A DNA stretch of 64,000 bases from an uncultured Limosilactobacillus sp. (GCF_934202705.1 NZ_CAKPYE010000001.1:62001-126000), one strand, 5' to 3'. Counted from the first letter of the stretch, positions 17,456 through 27,474 are shown. A program made the numbers and translations. The notes: generated from the sequence alone by a model not told the origin.

Positions 17456-18820
17456 TTAAAACCGTAATCCCTTTGGGAAAAAGTTCTTGATTGTTCCGTT
17501 AACCATTTTACCAAAACCAACGGAATGCTGATCACAAACTAATAAATACCAGCCATTCGCTTGTGGTGAATCAACTCTTAATACTTCACCATGGACATAC
17601 TGGCGCCATTGCTCAATAGTAATTAGGATTCGGTTAACGATTTGTTCGGGCTGAAGGCTCAACGCTAATGCAAGCGAGGGTTCAAAGCGCCGTTTTTTTA
17701 GAGTTCCTAAATGAAGTCCCGGTGTCTGCACTTGCAACTCAGCCAATGCTGGCATCTCCTTAGGGAGAGAATAGAGCTGATCCCCAAATTTAATCAAATT
17801 TTTAAAAGACTGGCGTGGTAAATATTGCTTTTGAAAATCCACAAACAATTTATGTTCTTCTTTAGTTAACTGTACCTTTGAATGAGCACGTTGCCGTTTT
17901 CTAGAATGACGCTGTGGTAAGACACTTTGTGATCGAAGCCTGAGCTTAGCAATAAAATGTCCTTCCCCCCGATAATGGTGCGGAAACATTCGTAAGGCTT
18001 TCGTTAATTCAGGATTGCCATCGGCCCAATCTGGACGCCCATTATCCATTCCGGGAAATTTTTTAATTGGGACCATTTCCAGAGCTGGGTATTGTTTCAA
18101 AAGCCAGGCAATGTTTTGTTCGTCTTCTTCTGGAGCAAAGGTGCAGGTTGAATATACTAGCACACCACCAGCTTTAAGCATTTTCAGCGCTGATTGGAGA
18201 ATTTTGCGTTGGCGATTAGCACATTCAGCTGGATAGTCCGGGTTCCAGTATTCAATTCCCGCTGGTTCTTTACGAAACATTCCTTCACCAGAACATGGTG
18301 CGTCAACTAAGATTCGATCAAAAAAGGCGGGAAAGTGCCTTTCTAAATTATCGGGTCGCTCATTTAAGATAACCGTATTTTGAGTCCCCCACCGTTCTAG
18401 ATTGGAAGCTAAAACCTGGGCGCGCTTTTTGAAAATTTCATTGGCGACCAGTAATCCTTGATCCTTCATTTTTGCAATTAAGTGGGTACTTTTACCGCCG
18501 GGAGCTGCACAAAGGTCTAGTACCCGCTCGCCAGGCTGTGGGTCAACGACCTCGCCAACATACATCGCCGATGGTTCTTGACTATACACCCAACCGGTCA
18601 CGTGATCCAGTGAATGTCCATTCACGGTTCCAAAATAACCATCTGGAACTGATGGTACCTGACCGGTGGCGTGTTCAATTGTGGCTTGTGGAAGACCATT
18701 TTTCAATGGATTACGACGAAAGCCGCTAATACTAGGCTGATCAAAAGACGCTAAAAAGGCTGGTGCCTCATCACCAAGTAATTGCCGATATTTTTTTTGA
18801 AATTCAACTGGTAAATTCAT
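17456..18820 (-). CDS. RsmB/NOP-family RNA (cytosine-5) methyltransferase, RsmF-like
   Basis: A SAM-dependent RNA m5C methyltransferase of 454 residues, probably acting on 16S rRNA. The Rossmann-fold motif is CAAPGGK at 104-110, with DAPCSGEG (173-180, Cys176) and STCTFAPEE (Cys226), the two-cysteine catalytic pair. The C-terminal third (about 290-454) carries an RsmF-type extra domain and a PUA-like end. The start is set at the ATG of MNLPVEF, which has GAGGAACTCA directly before it; the frame extends 93 bases upstream, but that would overlap the neighbouring gene's spacer and has no ribosome binding site. The exact target base is not readable from sequence. Confidence 0.9.
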   Translation of the reverse strand: MNLPVEFQKKYRQLLGDEAPAFLASFDQPSISGFRRNPLKNGLPQATIEHATGQVPSVPDGYFGTVNGHSLDHVTGWVYSQEPSAMYVGEVVDPQPGERVLDLCAAPGGKSTHLIAKMKDQGLLVANEIFKKRAQVLASNLERWGTQNTVILNERPDNLERHFPAFFDRILVDAPCSGEGMFRKEPAGIEYWNPDYPAECANRQRKILQSALKMLKAGGVLVYSTCTFAPEEDEQNIAWLLKQYPALEMVPIKKFPGMDNGRPDWADGNPELTKALRMFPHHYRGEGHFIAKLRLRSQSVLPQRHSRKRQRAHSKVQLTKEEHKLFVDFQKQYLPRQSFKNLIKFGDQLYSLPKEMPALAELQVQTPGLHLGTLKKRRFEPSLALALSLQPEQIVNRILITIEQWRQYVHGEVLRVDSPQANGWYLLVCDQHSVGFGKMVNGTIKNFFPKGLRF

Positions 18821-18845
18821 TGAGTTCCTCTTCTTTTTTATTACT

Positions 18846-19772
18846 TTACCATTTCCGGATATACTGACGCGGATGAGTAGCAATGGGTCGTTGATAATTG
18901 CCAATAAACTCAAATTGCGACTTAGTTTGGTGTTGATTATCAGCGGCCCTCACCGCATTCAATGGAACCGGAATTTTCATTCCTGTATCCATAACATATG
19001 AGCCGTCTTGGTAATTGATTTTAACTCCAGGTTCAACATTAAAGATATAGACATTAAAATTCAACTGTCCATTAGTAGAAAGTGCTTGCAAATTAATGCC
19101 CCGTGGCACCAATTCACGATGACGAAAGATTGGGGTGACCTGATAAATCACTCGCTGACCATGTTCAATGGCATGGCGGACCTTCGCTTCATAGATCGTT
19201 TGAACTTCTTGATTAATAAAATCAGTTTCTGTAAACAAATTTTGGGGATTATTTTGATCGCCAATTACGGTTGGCTGATATTTCCCAGTATTAGAGTTAA
19301 TCCCAGCGGTCAAAGAATATGCAATGAGATGTCCCCGATTATACACTAAATTACCACCATAATTATCATGCCAGCCAGCTGGTTGCGTGTTTTGATCAGA
19401 CCGTAGCGAGGTATCCGCATGATTATGGTATTCTAAAAAGGCTGTATTTCCATGAGAAGTCCGTCCCAACTGGTCTAATGGCTGATAGTCAACTCGGTTA
19501 TTTGTCCACGAACGGGGATTCAAAGTTGAGCGACCATGGTTAACGTACATAATAACAGATTGATCAGACTGATAATTCAGCGCGGCCAGCGCTGTCCGTT
19601 GGCGCTTAGTTAAACCACCAATAATTTTAGATGAACGTGAATCTTGTTCAGCAAACTGACGTTGTTGGTGTAATAAGTGCTCATATTGATAAGCAGACAT
19701 TCCACTAACACCAATGCCTGCGCCAATGGCCAACAGACAACAATATTTAATTAATCTTTGGACAATTTGCAC
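18846..19772 (-). CDS. Membrane-anchored or secreted DNA/RNA non-specific endonuclease
   Basis: A 308-residue protein with an N-terminal hydrophobic segment (about 8-28) acting as signal anchor, a charged stretch, and a beta-beta-alpha-metal nuclease domain (about 65-270). The active-site motif is NRGHL at 145-149 (His148 is the predicted base) instead of the more usual DRGH; further conserved features are the GDQNNPQNLF segment with candidate metal-binding Asn residues. The fold and anchor resemble EndA/NucA-type nucleases acting at the cell surface, in nutrient use, defence against DNA traps, or DNA uptake. The start is a GTG with TAGGG seven bases upstream; the nearby ATG is out of frame. 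Confidence 0.8.
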   Translation of the reverse strand: MQIVQRLIKYCCLLAIGAGIGVSGMSAYQYEHLLHQQRQFAEQDSRSSKIIGGLTKRQRTALAALNYQSDQSVIMYVNHGRSTLNPRSWTNNRVDYQPLDQLGRTSHGNTAFLEYHNHADTSLRSDQNTQPAGWHDNYGGNLVYNRGHLIAYSLTAGINSNTGKYQPTVIGDQNNPQNLFTETDFINQEVQTIYEAKVRHAIEHGQRVIYQVTPIFRHRELVPRGINLQALSTNGQLNFNVYIFNVEPGVKINYQDGSYVMDTGMKIPVPLNAVRAADNQHQTKSQFEFIGNYQRPIATHPRQYIRKW

Positions 19773-19860
19773 CCATGATCCCTACTTTCCAATCAATAAC
19801 TTTAATATTGTAGCGAATTTTAGTCTACGGAACCATGATTAAGCAATAATTTATTATTTT

Positions 19861-19904
19861 TTAAACAAAATGAGATCGATATCTTCATTCAACCGATCTC
19901 ATTT
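19861..19904 (-). terminator. Terminator of the pyr operon after pyrD
   Basis: Minus strand: an 11-bp stem AAATGAGATCG/CGATCTCATTT with a 15-base loop, followed by TTGTTTAA. It comes 11 bases after the pyrD stop and closes the operon. Confidence 0.8.
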
Positions 19905-19914
19905 CAACAACTTA

Positions 19915-20841
19915 TTAACCACGCACTTCGTTAACCAAATCTTGCAATGATTGAATTCCTAACTGATTGAGAAGTCCTGGTAGTTCGTGAGCAATGTGTG
20001 GACAGGCGTTAATGTCTTTAAAGTGCGCAGCGCCAACCGCTACAGCATTCGCTCCTGCCATGAAAAATTCAATCACATCCGCGGCGGTTTCAATTCCGCC
20101 TTGACCAATAATCGGCAGTTTGGTTGCGTGCGCCACTTGGTAGACCATCCGAACAGCCAGCGGCTTGATCGCCTGCCCAGAATAACCGCCCATTCCATTA
20201 CCAAGGACCGGACGACGACTTTTTATATCAATATGAAGCCCAAGGACCGTATTGATTAAACTCAGCCCGTCAGCACCACCAGCCTCGGCAGCCTTTGCAA
20301 TCTCGACAATATCAGTAACATTCGGGGTTAATTTCACATAAACGGGGACATCTCCAGAAACATCCTTAACCGCTCGCGTAATCGTTTCCACTGCATGTGG
20401 ATCAACCCCAAAAGACATTCCACCATGGGCAACATTTGGACACGAAACATTGAGTTCCAGCGCATTCACGAAACTGCTTTTCGCTAATTTCTGAGCTACT
20501 GTGACATATTCAGCTTGACTAGCACCACCAACACTCCCTAAAATCGGCAGTTTAGGATAACGATAACGCAGTTTCGGTAACTTTTCACTAATTACCGCAT
20601 CGACGCCGGGATTAGTCAAGCCAACTGAATTCATCACGCCATCAGTTAATTTAGCAATCTGCGGTTGCGGATTACCAGTGGTTGCCTCTGGCGTGGTGGT
20701 TTTAATTGCAAGTGCACCTAGTTGGTTAAAGTCAACCTGATCGGATCCCCAAGCATCACCAAAGCCAAAAGTTCCGGAAGCTGGCATTAATGGTGTTGTC
20801 ATCTCAAGTCCTGGCAATGTTACCTTAATTTGATCATTCAT
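19915..20841 (-). CDS. pyrD: Dihydroorotate dehydrogenase (class 1, catalytic subunit)
   Basis: Oxidises dihydroorotate to orotate, the fourth step of UMP synthesis, with FMN. The 308-residue barrel protein has NVSCPN at 131-136 (Cys134, the class 1 catalytic base) and the FMN-phosphate regions GGIETAADV and AGANAVAVGAA near the C-terminus. It looks like the class 1B catalytic subunit (PyrDB), which in other bacteria works with the iron-sulfur flavoprotein PyrK; no pyrK is in the window. The start is the ATG of MNDQIKVTL, with GAGGAG eight bases before; the longer frame would overlap carB. It is the last gene of the operon. Confidence 0.93.
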   Translation of the reverse strand: MNDQIKVTLPGLEMTTPLMPASGTFGFGDAWGSDQVDFNQLGALAIKTTTPEATTGNPQPQIAKLTDGVMNSVGLTNPGVDAVISEKLPKLRYRYPKLPILGSVGGASQAEYVTVAQKLAKSSFVNALELNVSCPNVAHGGMSFGVDPHAVETITRAVKDVSGDVPVYVKLTPNVTDIVEIAKAAEAGGADGLSLINTVLGLHIDIKSRRPVLGNGMGGYSGQAIKPLAVRMVYQVAHATKLPIIGQGGIETAADVIEFFMAGANAVAVGAAHFKDINACPHIAHELPGLLNQLGIQSLQDLVNEVRG

Positions 20842-20860
20842 ATGAAAACTCCTCATATTT

Positions 20861-23800
20861 TTAAAGTGCTTGCGTTGCAAATGAGCGATTTTCAAGCGCC
20901 CTCAATAGTGCATCAACCGTATCCAAAGCGGTTAGTAGCGGTACGTTATGTTCAATTGCTGTTTGGCGAATAATAAAGCCATCGGAAGTCTTTTGATAAT
21001 CATGGCCCATTGTATTAATAACAATATCGACCTGATTACGAATGGCATCCAAAATATTATGATCACCAGCATCATGAATTTTATCTACCACTTCGACATG
21101 TAAATGATTCTTTTGTAAAAATTCTGCGGTACCACTAGTTGCTAACAGACGGTAACCAATCTTCGCAAACCGTTTAGCAATTGGCAGGATTGCCTGTTTA
21201 TCATTATCTTCAATTGTTAACAGCACATTACCATTTTCTGGCAATTTCATTTTGGCGCCGACAAAAGCCTTATATAATGCTTTTTCAAAAGTTAGATCAC
21301 TACCCATAACTTCACCGGTGGACTTCATCTCCGGGCCAAGGAAGGCATCAACATTATCCAACTTATTAAAGCTAAAGACTGGGGCCTTCACATGAACCGT
21401 TTGTGGTTCTGGGTAAAGTCCATCATGATAGCCTTGCTCCTTCAGCGATTCACCGAGAATCACTCGTGTTGCTACTTGGGCCATTTCAATGCTGGTAATT
21501 TTACTCAAGAATGGCACCGTTCGACTAGCACGCGGGTTAACTTCTAGAACATATGCTTCATGATTATGAATAATAAACTGAATATTCATTATCCCAATAC
21601 ACTTTAACGCAATGCATAATTTTTTCGTTGCATCCACAATTTGTTGTTTAATATCATGGTCAAAACTTTGTGGTGGGTAAACTGCCATTGAGTCACCCGA
21701 GTGCACCCCAGCCCGTTCAATGTGTTCCATAATTCCCGGAAGGAGAACATCATTACCGTCACAAATGGCATCGACTTCACATTCTCGACCTTCAAGGTAG
21801 GCATCGATGAGAATTGGGTGGTCACTAGCAACATTGGTATTATCGTGAAGATATTGTTCTAGTTCCGGTTCATTATAAACAATCTCCATTGCTTTACCGC
21901 CAAGTACATAGCTTGGTCGTACCAGCACCGGATAACCAATTTTATCCGCTGCTTCGATCACACCCTGATGAGTCGTTGCCGTTAAACCAACCGGTTGCTT
22001 TAATTGCAGGTCTTTAATCACTTGGTCAAAGATTCGCCGATCTTCTGCGGCATCAAGATCTTTAACGCTAGTGCCCAGAATTTTAATCCCGTGCTGATCT
22101 AAACCAGCGGCCAAGTTAATCGCAGTTTGCCCACCAAACTGAACAATTACCCCCACTGGCTGTTCCAAGTCACAAACGTTTAAAACGTCTTCCAACGTGA
22201 GCGGTTCAAAATAGAGTTTATCTGAGATTGAGAAATCCGTAGAAACAGTTTCGGGATTAGAATTCATCACGATTGCTTCATAGCCATGTCGTTGAATTGC
22301 TTTAACACAGTGGACCGTTGCATAATCAAATTCAACTCCTTGACCAATGCGGATTGGACCAGAACCAATTACCAAAATGGAAGGTTTCGTTGACCTTTGA
22401 CTTTCATTTTCATGATCATAGGTACTGTAAAAGTACGGGGTGGCGGATGCAAACTCAGCTGCACATGTATCTACCATTTTGTAAACTGGCACAATACCAT
22501 TAGCTAAACGCAATTTTCGAACACTATCCGCAGTCGTTTGCCAGAGATGAGCAATCGTTGCGTCGCTAAATCCATACTTCTTGGCTTCACGAAGAACTTC
22601 TACATCGTCACGACCATTCTGAATTAACCCCTCCAATTCAATAATGTGTTTAACAATATCGAGAAAGTAATCATTAATTTTCGTTAGCTCATGCACATCT
22701 TCAATCGAGTAACCACGACGAAATGCTTCTGCAATGTAAAATAGCCGATCATCTTGTGCGTGCACAAGTTTGTCTTCAAGTGCGACATCCATCGCTTGGT
22801 GTGCTTCCGGCAAAAAGAAGTCGCACGTGTCAATTTCCAGTGATCGGACAGCCTTTTGAAACGCCTCTTCAGCATTTCGACCGATGGCCATTACTTCTCC
22901 GGTTGCCTTCATTTGACTGCCAAGGGTTCGATCGGCACGAGTAAATTTATCGAACGGCCACCGAGGAATTTTGCAAACAACGTAGTCCAAAGCGGGTTCA
23001 AATTCCGCATAGGTGGTCCCAGTTACCGGATTAATAATTTCATCAAGGGTTAGGCCCACCGCAATCTTGGCTGCCATCTTGGCAATTGGGTATCCGGTCG
23101 CCTTTGAGGCCAGAGCTGATGAACGTGAAACCCGGGGGTTAACTTCGATGACATCATAATGGTAACTATTCGGATCCAAAGCTAATTGAACGTTACAGCC
23201 ACCTTCGATCTTCAATGCACGAATGAGCTTCAATGCACAGTCACGTAACATTTGGTATTCACGATCAGATAAAGTTTGATTGGGAGCAAACACAATCGAA
23301 TCTCCCGTATGAATTCCCACCGGATCAAAATTTTCCATACAGCAAACAACCATTGCATCATCCTTAGCATCTCGCATCACTTCAAATTCAATTTCCTTAT
23401 ATCCAGCAATTGACTTTTCAATCAAACATTGCGTCACTGGTGAAAGATCTAAACCATTGGCGGCAATCATTTTTAATTCTTCATCATCATGACACATTCC
23501 ACCACCAGTGCCACCCATTGTAAAGGCGGGACGAACAATCACTGGATAACCAATTTGGTGAGCAAAGGCTAATGCCTCGTCTACTGTTGATACAGTTTGC
23601 GAAGCCGGCACTGGTTCATGGAGCTGTTGCATTAATTCCTTAAACCGTTCCCGATCTTCGGCCTGATCAATCGAGTCAAGCTTCGTCCCGAGTAATTGAA
23701 TTCCCAATTCATCTAATAAACCGGTTTTGGCAAGCGCTACTGCTAGGTTTAACCCAATCTGTCCACCTAAAGTTGGCAAAATTGCGTCCGGATATTCTTG

Positions 23801-24037
23801 CCGAATAATGCGAGAAACGGAATCTACCGTCAATGGTTCAATATAAACGTGGTCAGCAATTTCGTTATCAGTCATAATCGTTGCTGGATTGGAATTGACG
23901 AGAACCGTTTCGTATCCTTCTTCTTTTAAAGCCAGACAGGCCTGCGTTCCAGAATAATCAAATTCTGCAGCTTGACCAATAATGATTGGTCCCGATCCAA
24001 ACACCATGATTTTGTGAATATCTTTCCGTTTGGGCAT
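20861..24037 (-). CDS. carB: Carbamoyl-phosphate synthase, large subunit
   Basis: Makes carbamoyl phosphate from bicarbonate, ATP and the ammonia delivered by CarA. The 1058-residue protein shows the internal duplication of the family: two ATP-grasp halves beginning with VFGSGPIIIGQAAEFDY (about 12) and VIGSGPIRIGQGVEFDY (about 556), and a C-terminal allosteric MGS domain (about 930-1058). Its place between carA and pyrD, under PyrR control, points to the pyrimidine-specific enzyme (PyrAb). It starts two bases after the carA stop. Confidence 0.97.
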   Translation of the reverse strand: MPKRKDIHKIMVFGSGPIIIGQAAEFDYSGTQACLALKEEGYETVLVNSNPATIMTDNEIADHVYIEPLTVDSVSRIIRQEYPDAILPTLGGQIGLNLAVALAKTGLLDELGIQLLGTKLDSIDQAEDRERFKELMQQLHEPVPASQTVSTVDEALAFAHQIGYPVIVRPAFTMGGTGGGMCHDDEELKMIAANGLDLSPVTQCLIEKSIAGYKEIEFEVMRDAKDDAMVVCCMENFDPVGIHTGDSIVFAPNQTLSDREYQMLRDCALKLIRALKIEGGCNVQLALDPNSYHYDVIEVNPRVSRSSALASKATGYPIAKMAAKIAVGLTLDEIINPVTGTTYAEFEPALDYVVCKIPRWPFDKFTRADRTLGSQMKATGEVMAIGRNAEEAFQKAVRSLEIDTCDFFLPEAHQAMDVALEDKLVHAQDDRLFYIAEAFRRGYSIEDVHELTKINDYFLDIVKHIIELEGLIQNGRDDVEVLREAKKYGFSDATIAHLWQTTADSVRKLRLANGIVPVYKMVDTCAAEFASATPYFYSTYDHENESQRSTKPSILVIGSGPIRIGQGVEFDYATVHCVKAIQRHGYEAIVMNSNPETVSTDFSISDKLYFEPLTLEDVLNVCDLEQPVGVIVQFGGQTAINLAAGLDQHGIKILGTSVKDLDAAEDRRIFDQVIKDLQLKQPVGLTATTHQGVIEAADKIGYPVLVRPSYVLGGKAMEIVYNEPELEQYLHDNTNVASDHPILIDAYLEGRECEVDAICDGNDVLLPGIMEHIERAGVHSGDSMAVYPPQSFDHDIKQQIVDATKKLCIALKCIGIMNIQFIIHNHEAYVLEVNPRASRTVPFLSKITSIEMAQVATRVILGESLKEQGYHDGLYPEPQTVHVKAPVFSFNKLDNVDAFLGPEMKSTGEVMGSDLTFEKALYKAFVGAKMKLPENGNVLLTIEDNDKQAILPIAKRFAKIGYRLLATSGTAEFLQKNHLHVEVVDKIHDAGDHNILDAIRNQVDIVINTMGHDYQKTSDGFIIRQTAIEHNVPLLTALDTVDALLRALENRSFATQAL

Positions 24038-24039
24038 AA

Positions 24040-25119
24040 TTATAGTCCCTCCTTTTGCTGATCAACCATACTTATGAAGTCATCAAAGAGTGCATCCGCA
24101 TCGTGAGGCCCGGGAGCTGCATCCGGATGAAATTGAACCGAGAATGCCGGATATTGTTTGTGACGAAGTCCTTCAACAGTACCATCATTGACTTCTTCAT
24201 GAGTAATCATTAGGCGATCTTTATCCACCGACTTAGCATCAACTGCATAGCCATGATTTTGCGAAGTAAAGGCAATCTTGCCAGTGGCAATGTCTCGCAC
24301 TGGGTGATTAAAACCACGGTGGCCAAATTTCATCTTGTAGGTTTTGGCACCATTAGCTAAGGCGAAAATTTGATGTCCCATACAAATCCCAAATAGGGGG
24401 TAGTGCTTTTCAATTTCGGCCACCATTTGAACTGCGGCGGTCATTTCTTCTGGATCACCAGGCCCATTACTGAGTAGTACTCCATCTGGATGAAGATTCA
24501 TTATTTGTTGAGCACTTGTCGAGCATGGAACCACAATTACATTACAATCGCGCTTGGCTAACTCACGTAAGATGCTGTGTTTAATTCCAAAGTCAACCAC
24601 AACGATGTTTCGTTTGGTACCTGGATTAGGATAAGCTGACTTAGTAGAAACCTTTTGGATAATCCCTTTCGTTGGTTGGGTTGTTTTTAACTTAGCGATG
24701 ATTTCTTCAACATTGGTAACATCATCAACAATTGTTCCACGAAGGGTTCCGTGGTTTCGTAATTGACGCACTAATTTCCGTGTGTCAATTCCTTGAATCC
24801 CCGGAACACCATTTTGTTGTAAGAAATGTGGAAGTGTATCTTGCATCCGCCAACTGCTTGGCCGCCGAGCTAACTGATGACAAATCACTCCCTTAATCTG
24901 TGGTTCAAGGCTTTCTAGATCGTCTAGATTAACCCCATAGTTACCAATTAAAGGGTTCGTAAATACCAGAATTTGGTTGGCATAAGATTGATCTGTAATT
25001 GATTCTTGGTAACCAGTCATTCCAGTATTAAATACGACTTCGCCAATTGTTGATGCTTCAGAGCCAAAGCCTTCTCCAGTAAAGACGCTCCCGTCTTCTA
25101 ATACTAAATATCGCTTCAT
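24040..25119 (-). CDS. carA: Carbamoyl-phosphate synthase, small (glutaminase) subunit
   Basis: Hydrolyses glutamine and passes ammonia to CarB. The 359-residue protein has the CPSase small-subunit domain (1-140) and a class I glutamine amidotransferase domain with SNGPGDPEEM near 217 and the nucleophile in GICMGHQ (Cys246). The third member of the catalytic triad, usually the Glu of HPE, is Asp here (His331-Pro-Asp333). The start is the ATG of MKRYLVL, preceded by AAAGGA; the frame extends 39 bases upstream into pyrC and is not used. It begins within one base of the pyrC stop. Confidence 0.96.
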   Translation of the reverse strand: MKRYLVLEDGSVFTGEGFGSEASTIGEVVFNTGMTGYQESITDQSYANQILVFTNPLIGNYGVNLDDLESLEPQIKGVICHQLARRPSSWRMQDTLPHFLQQNGVPGIQGIDTRKLVRQLRNHGTLRGTIVDDVTNVEEIIAKLKTTQPTKGIIQKVSTKSAYPNPGTKRNIVVVDFGIKHSILRELAKRDCNVIVVPCSTSAQQIMNLHPDGVLLSNGPGDPEEMTAAVQMVAEIEKHYPLFGICMGHQIFALANGAKTYKMKFGHRGFNHPVRDIATGKIAFTSQNHGYAVDAKSVDKDRLMITHEEVNDGTVEGLRHKQYPAFSVQFHPDAAPGPHDADALFDDFISMVDQQKEGL

Positions 25120-25120
25120 A

Positions 25121-26407
25121 TTAATTTTCCTTTCGCCGGTAAACCACTCGTCCATCAACTAAGGTCATTACGGTTGTTCCATAAACCTCATCACCCGTAA
25201 ATGGCGTGTTAATTCCTTTCGATTCATAGTTAGACGCTTTTATTTCCGCAGGATGCTGTAAATCAAAGATCGCAATATCAGCTGGCTTCCCCGGTGCGAG
25301 ATGTCCAGCTTGATTCAGGTTGAAAAGATCAGCCGGCTTAGCCGTCATTAAATCCAACAACTTATTGAGGCTAATAATTCCAGTTTTTACCAATTTCGTA
25401 TAAAGTTCACTAAATGCAGTCTCACTACCAGTAATTCCATTGGCTGCTTGACGAAAATCTGCTGGCTTATCCGCAACCGTATGTGGCGCATGATCAGTCG
25501 CGATCATATCAACTGTGCCATCCTGGAGTCCGCGAATTAATTCTTCACGGTCTGCTGCCGTCCGCAGCGGTGGATTCATCTTGTAGTTAGTATCTTGACC
25601 ATCAATATCATCAACCGTTAACAGGAGGTGGTGTGGTGAGGCTTCGCAAGTCACATTCACCCCCTGTTGCTTAGCAAACCGGACCATTTGAATACTTTCC
25701 TTTGTGGAAACATGACAGATATGGTAGTGAACTCCTGTTGCCTTTGCTAGAACAAGATCACGAGCCACTTGGGCTGATTCAGATACACTCGGTGCTCCCG
25801 GTAGGCCCAGTTGCTTGGAACGGTCACTTTCTGTCATCACACCACCAAACAGCAATGAATTATCTTCAACATGGGCTGCCAACGGCAACCCAACCTTGGC
25901 AGCCGCTTGCATTGCTCGATACATCGTGGCAGCAGTTTGAACCCCTGATCCATCATTACTGACCGCAAAAGCACCCGCCTTTTTTATTCCGGCAAAGTCA
26001 ACTAATTCATTACCAGTCCGTCCCTTAGTGATGGTCGCATATTGTTTAATATGAACCACCCCTTCTTCATGATTACGCTTCACCATTTTTGCAACTTGTT
26101 CTGGCGTATCAGGGCTGGGCTGCAAATTTGGCATTGCCCCCACCGTGGTAAACCCACCGTGTGCTGCTGCTCGTGAACCAGTTCGAATGGTTTCCTTTTG
26201 TGTTTCGCCAGGGTCACGGTAATGAACATGAACATCAACAAGACCTGGTGTAACTAATTGATCCGTTGCATCAATAATCTGATCAAATGATTCTTGAAAA
26301 CTGCGTGGTTGACCAATTGATTGAATAGTCTGATCTTCAATCACAATATCTGCAGCCATTAGTTGACCTTCAACATCGACCATCCCATTCTTAATGAGTG
26401 CTTTCAT
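25121..26407 (-). CDS. pyrC: Dihydroorotase
   Basis: Cyclises carbamoyl aspartate to dihydroorotate, step three of UMP synthesis. The 428-residue amidohydrolase has the metal-binding DVHVHYRDPG motif (His60, His62), further candidate metal histidines near 180 and 233, and IATDHAPHT near 305, which fits the class I dihydroorotases of Gram-positive bacteria. Its ATG overlaps the pyrB stop by one base (TAATG). Confidence 0.96.
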   Translation of the reverse strand: MKALIKNGMVDVEGQLMAADIVIEDQTIQSIGQPRSFQESFDQIIDATDQLVTPGLVDVHVHYRDPGETQKETIRTGSRAAAHGGFTTVGAMPNLQPSPDTPEQVAKMVKRNHEEGVVHIKQYATITKGRTGNELVDFAGIKKAGAFAVSNDGSGVQTAATMYRAMQAAAKVGLPLAAHVEDNSLLFGGVMTESDRSKQLGLPGAPSVSESAQVARDLVLAKATGVHYHICHVSTKESIQMVRFAKQQGVNVTCEASPHHLLLTVDDIDGQDTNYKMNPPLRTAADREELIRGLQDGTVDMIATDHAPHTVADKPADFRQAANGITGSETAFSELYTKLVKTGIISLNKLLDLMTAKPADLFNLNQAGHLAPGKPADIAIFDLQHPAEIKASNYESKGINTPFTGDEVYGTTVMTLVDGRVVYRRKEN

Positions 26408-27360
26408 TACTTTAATCCTCCTAATTTACGCCCTCGCAACACAGCTTCTAACATTGCCATTCGCATAAAGACCCCATTTTGCATTTGACGGAAGAAAGCA
26501 CATTTTGGTGCTTCAACTAAATTGCCTGCTAATTCCACGCCATGATTAATTGGTCCTGGGTGCATAATTAAGCATTCTGGCTTCAAACGATCATAACGTA
26601 CTTGATTAATACCATATTCTGCATGATACTTGGCTGCATCAAATTCACTTTCGTTGACGTCACCAGCATGTCGTTCGTGCTGAACCCTTAATAACATCAT
26701 TACATCAACCTGATCAACTAAATCATCTAATGGTCGATATTCGCCATACTGGTCAAAAGCATGATCGTACCAGTATTCCGGACCAGAGAAGTAGACTTTC
26801 GCCCCTAAGCGGGTCAGAATTTCCATATTACTCCGGGCAACTCGGGAATTAGTAATATCGCCAACAATCGCAACCTTTAGATCTTTAAAACTGCCAAAGT
26901 GTTCATGAATGGTCATCATATCCAACAGACTCTGGGACGGATGTTGTCCACTTCCGTCACCAGCATTGACAATTCCGATGTTCAGATGATGATCGGCAGC
27001 AGGATGAACTAACGGTTCATAGTATTCATTTTGTGAATCACGAATTACGGTTAAATCAACACCAAGAGCATTCATAACCAAGCATGTATCGTACATGGTT
27101 TCACCCTTGCTTCGTGAACTGTGTGACCCATCAAACGGGATTTCAGTTAGTCCCAACTTTTTTTCGGCCATGGCAAAACTCGTATGAGTCCGCGTCGAGT
27201 TTTCAAAAAACATGTTCGTAACGTACACTGGTTGCGTAAGCATTGGCACTTGACCGCCCTGTTTAAAGAATTCTGCCCGTTGAATTAAGGCGTTAATTTC
27301 TGGAACAGTTAGGTGCTCAACACTCACAAAATGAGTTAATGATACCAAGTCTTTAGTCAT
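26407..27360 (-). CDS. pyrB: Aspartate carbamoyltransferase, catalytic chain
   Basis: Condenses carbamoyl phosphate with aspartate. The 317-residue protein has the carbamoyl-phosphate motif FENSTRTHTSF (Ser55-Thr-Arg-Thr) and HPSQSLLDM near 140. No pyrI-type regulatory chain is present, as usual in Gram-positives. The ATG has AAGGAGAAAATT upstream. Transcription into pyrB must pass a second PyrR attenuator located between pyrR and pyrB. Confidence 0.97.
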   Translation of the reverse strand: MTKDLVSLTHFVSVEHLTVPEINALIQRAEFFKQGGQVPMLTQPVYVTNMFFENSTRTHTSFAMAEKKLGLTEIPFDGSHSSRSKGETMYDTCLVMNALGVDLTVIRDSQNEYYEPLVHPAADHHLNIGIVNAGDGSGQHPSQSLLDMMTIHEHFGSFKDLKVAIVGDITNSRVARSNMEILTRLGAKVYFSGPEYWYDHAFDQYGEYRPLDDLVDQVDVMMLLRVQHERHAGDVNESEFDAAKYHAEYGINQVRYDRLKPECLIMHPGPINHGVELAGNLVEAPKCAFFRQMQNGVFMRMAMLEAVLRGRKLGGLK

Positions 27361-27372
27361 AATTTTCTCCTT

Positions 27373-27474
27373 ATAAAAATAAAACCCGGTTGCTGCTAAG
27401 CTCCGGGAGATGGTCCATCTATTATATAGATTTTGTTACCATCATACCCTCTCTGGAGCATCGTTAATGGTTCA
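27373..27474 (-). promoter_or_regulatory. PyrR-binding attenuator between pyrR and pyrB
   Basis: Minus strand: the conserved PyrR-recognition loop CTCCAGAGAGGGT (around 27448-27459) comes first, then a region able to form an antiterminator, then a terminator with stem CCCGG/CCGGG (27385-27407) and TTTTATTTTT. With UMP bound, PyrR would hold the anti-antiterminator and stop transcription before pyrB. Confidence 0.85.
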
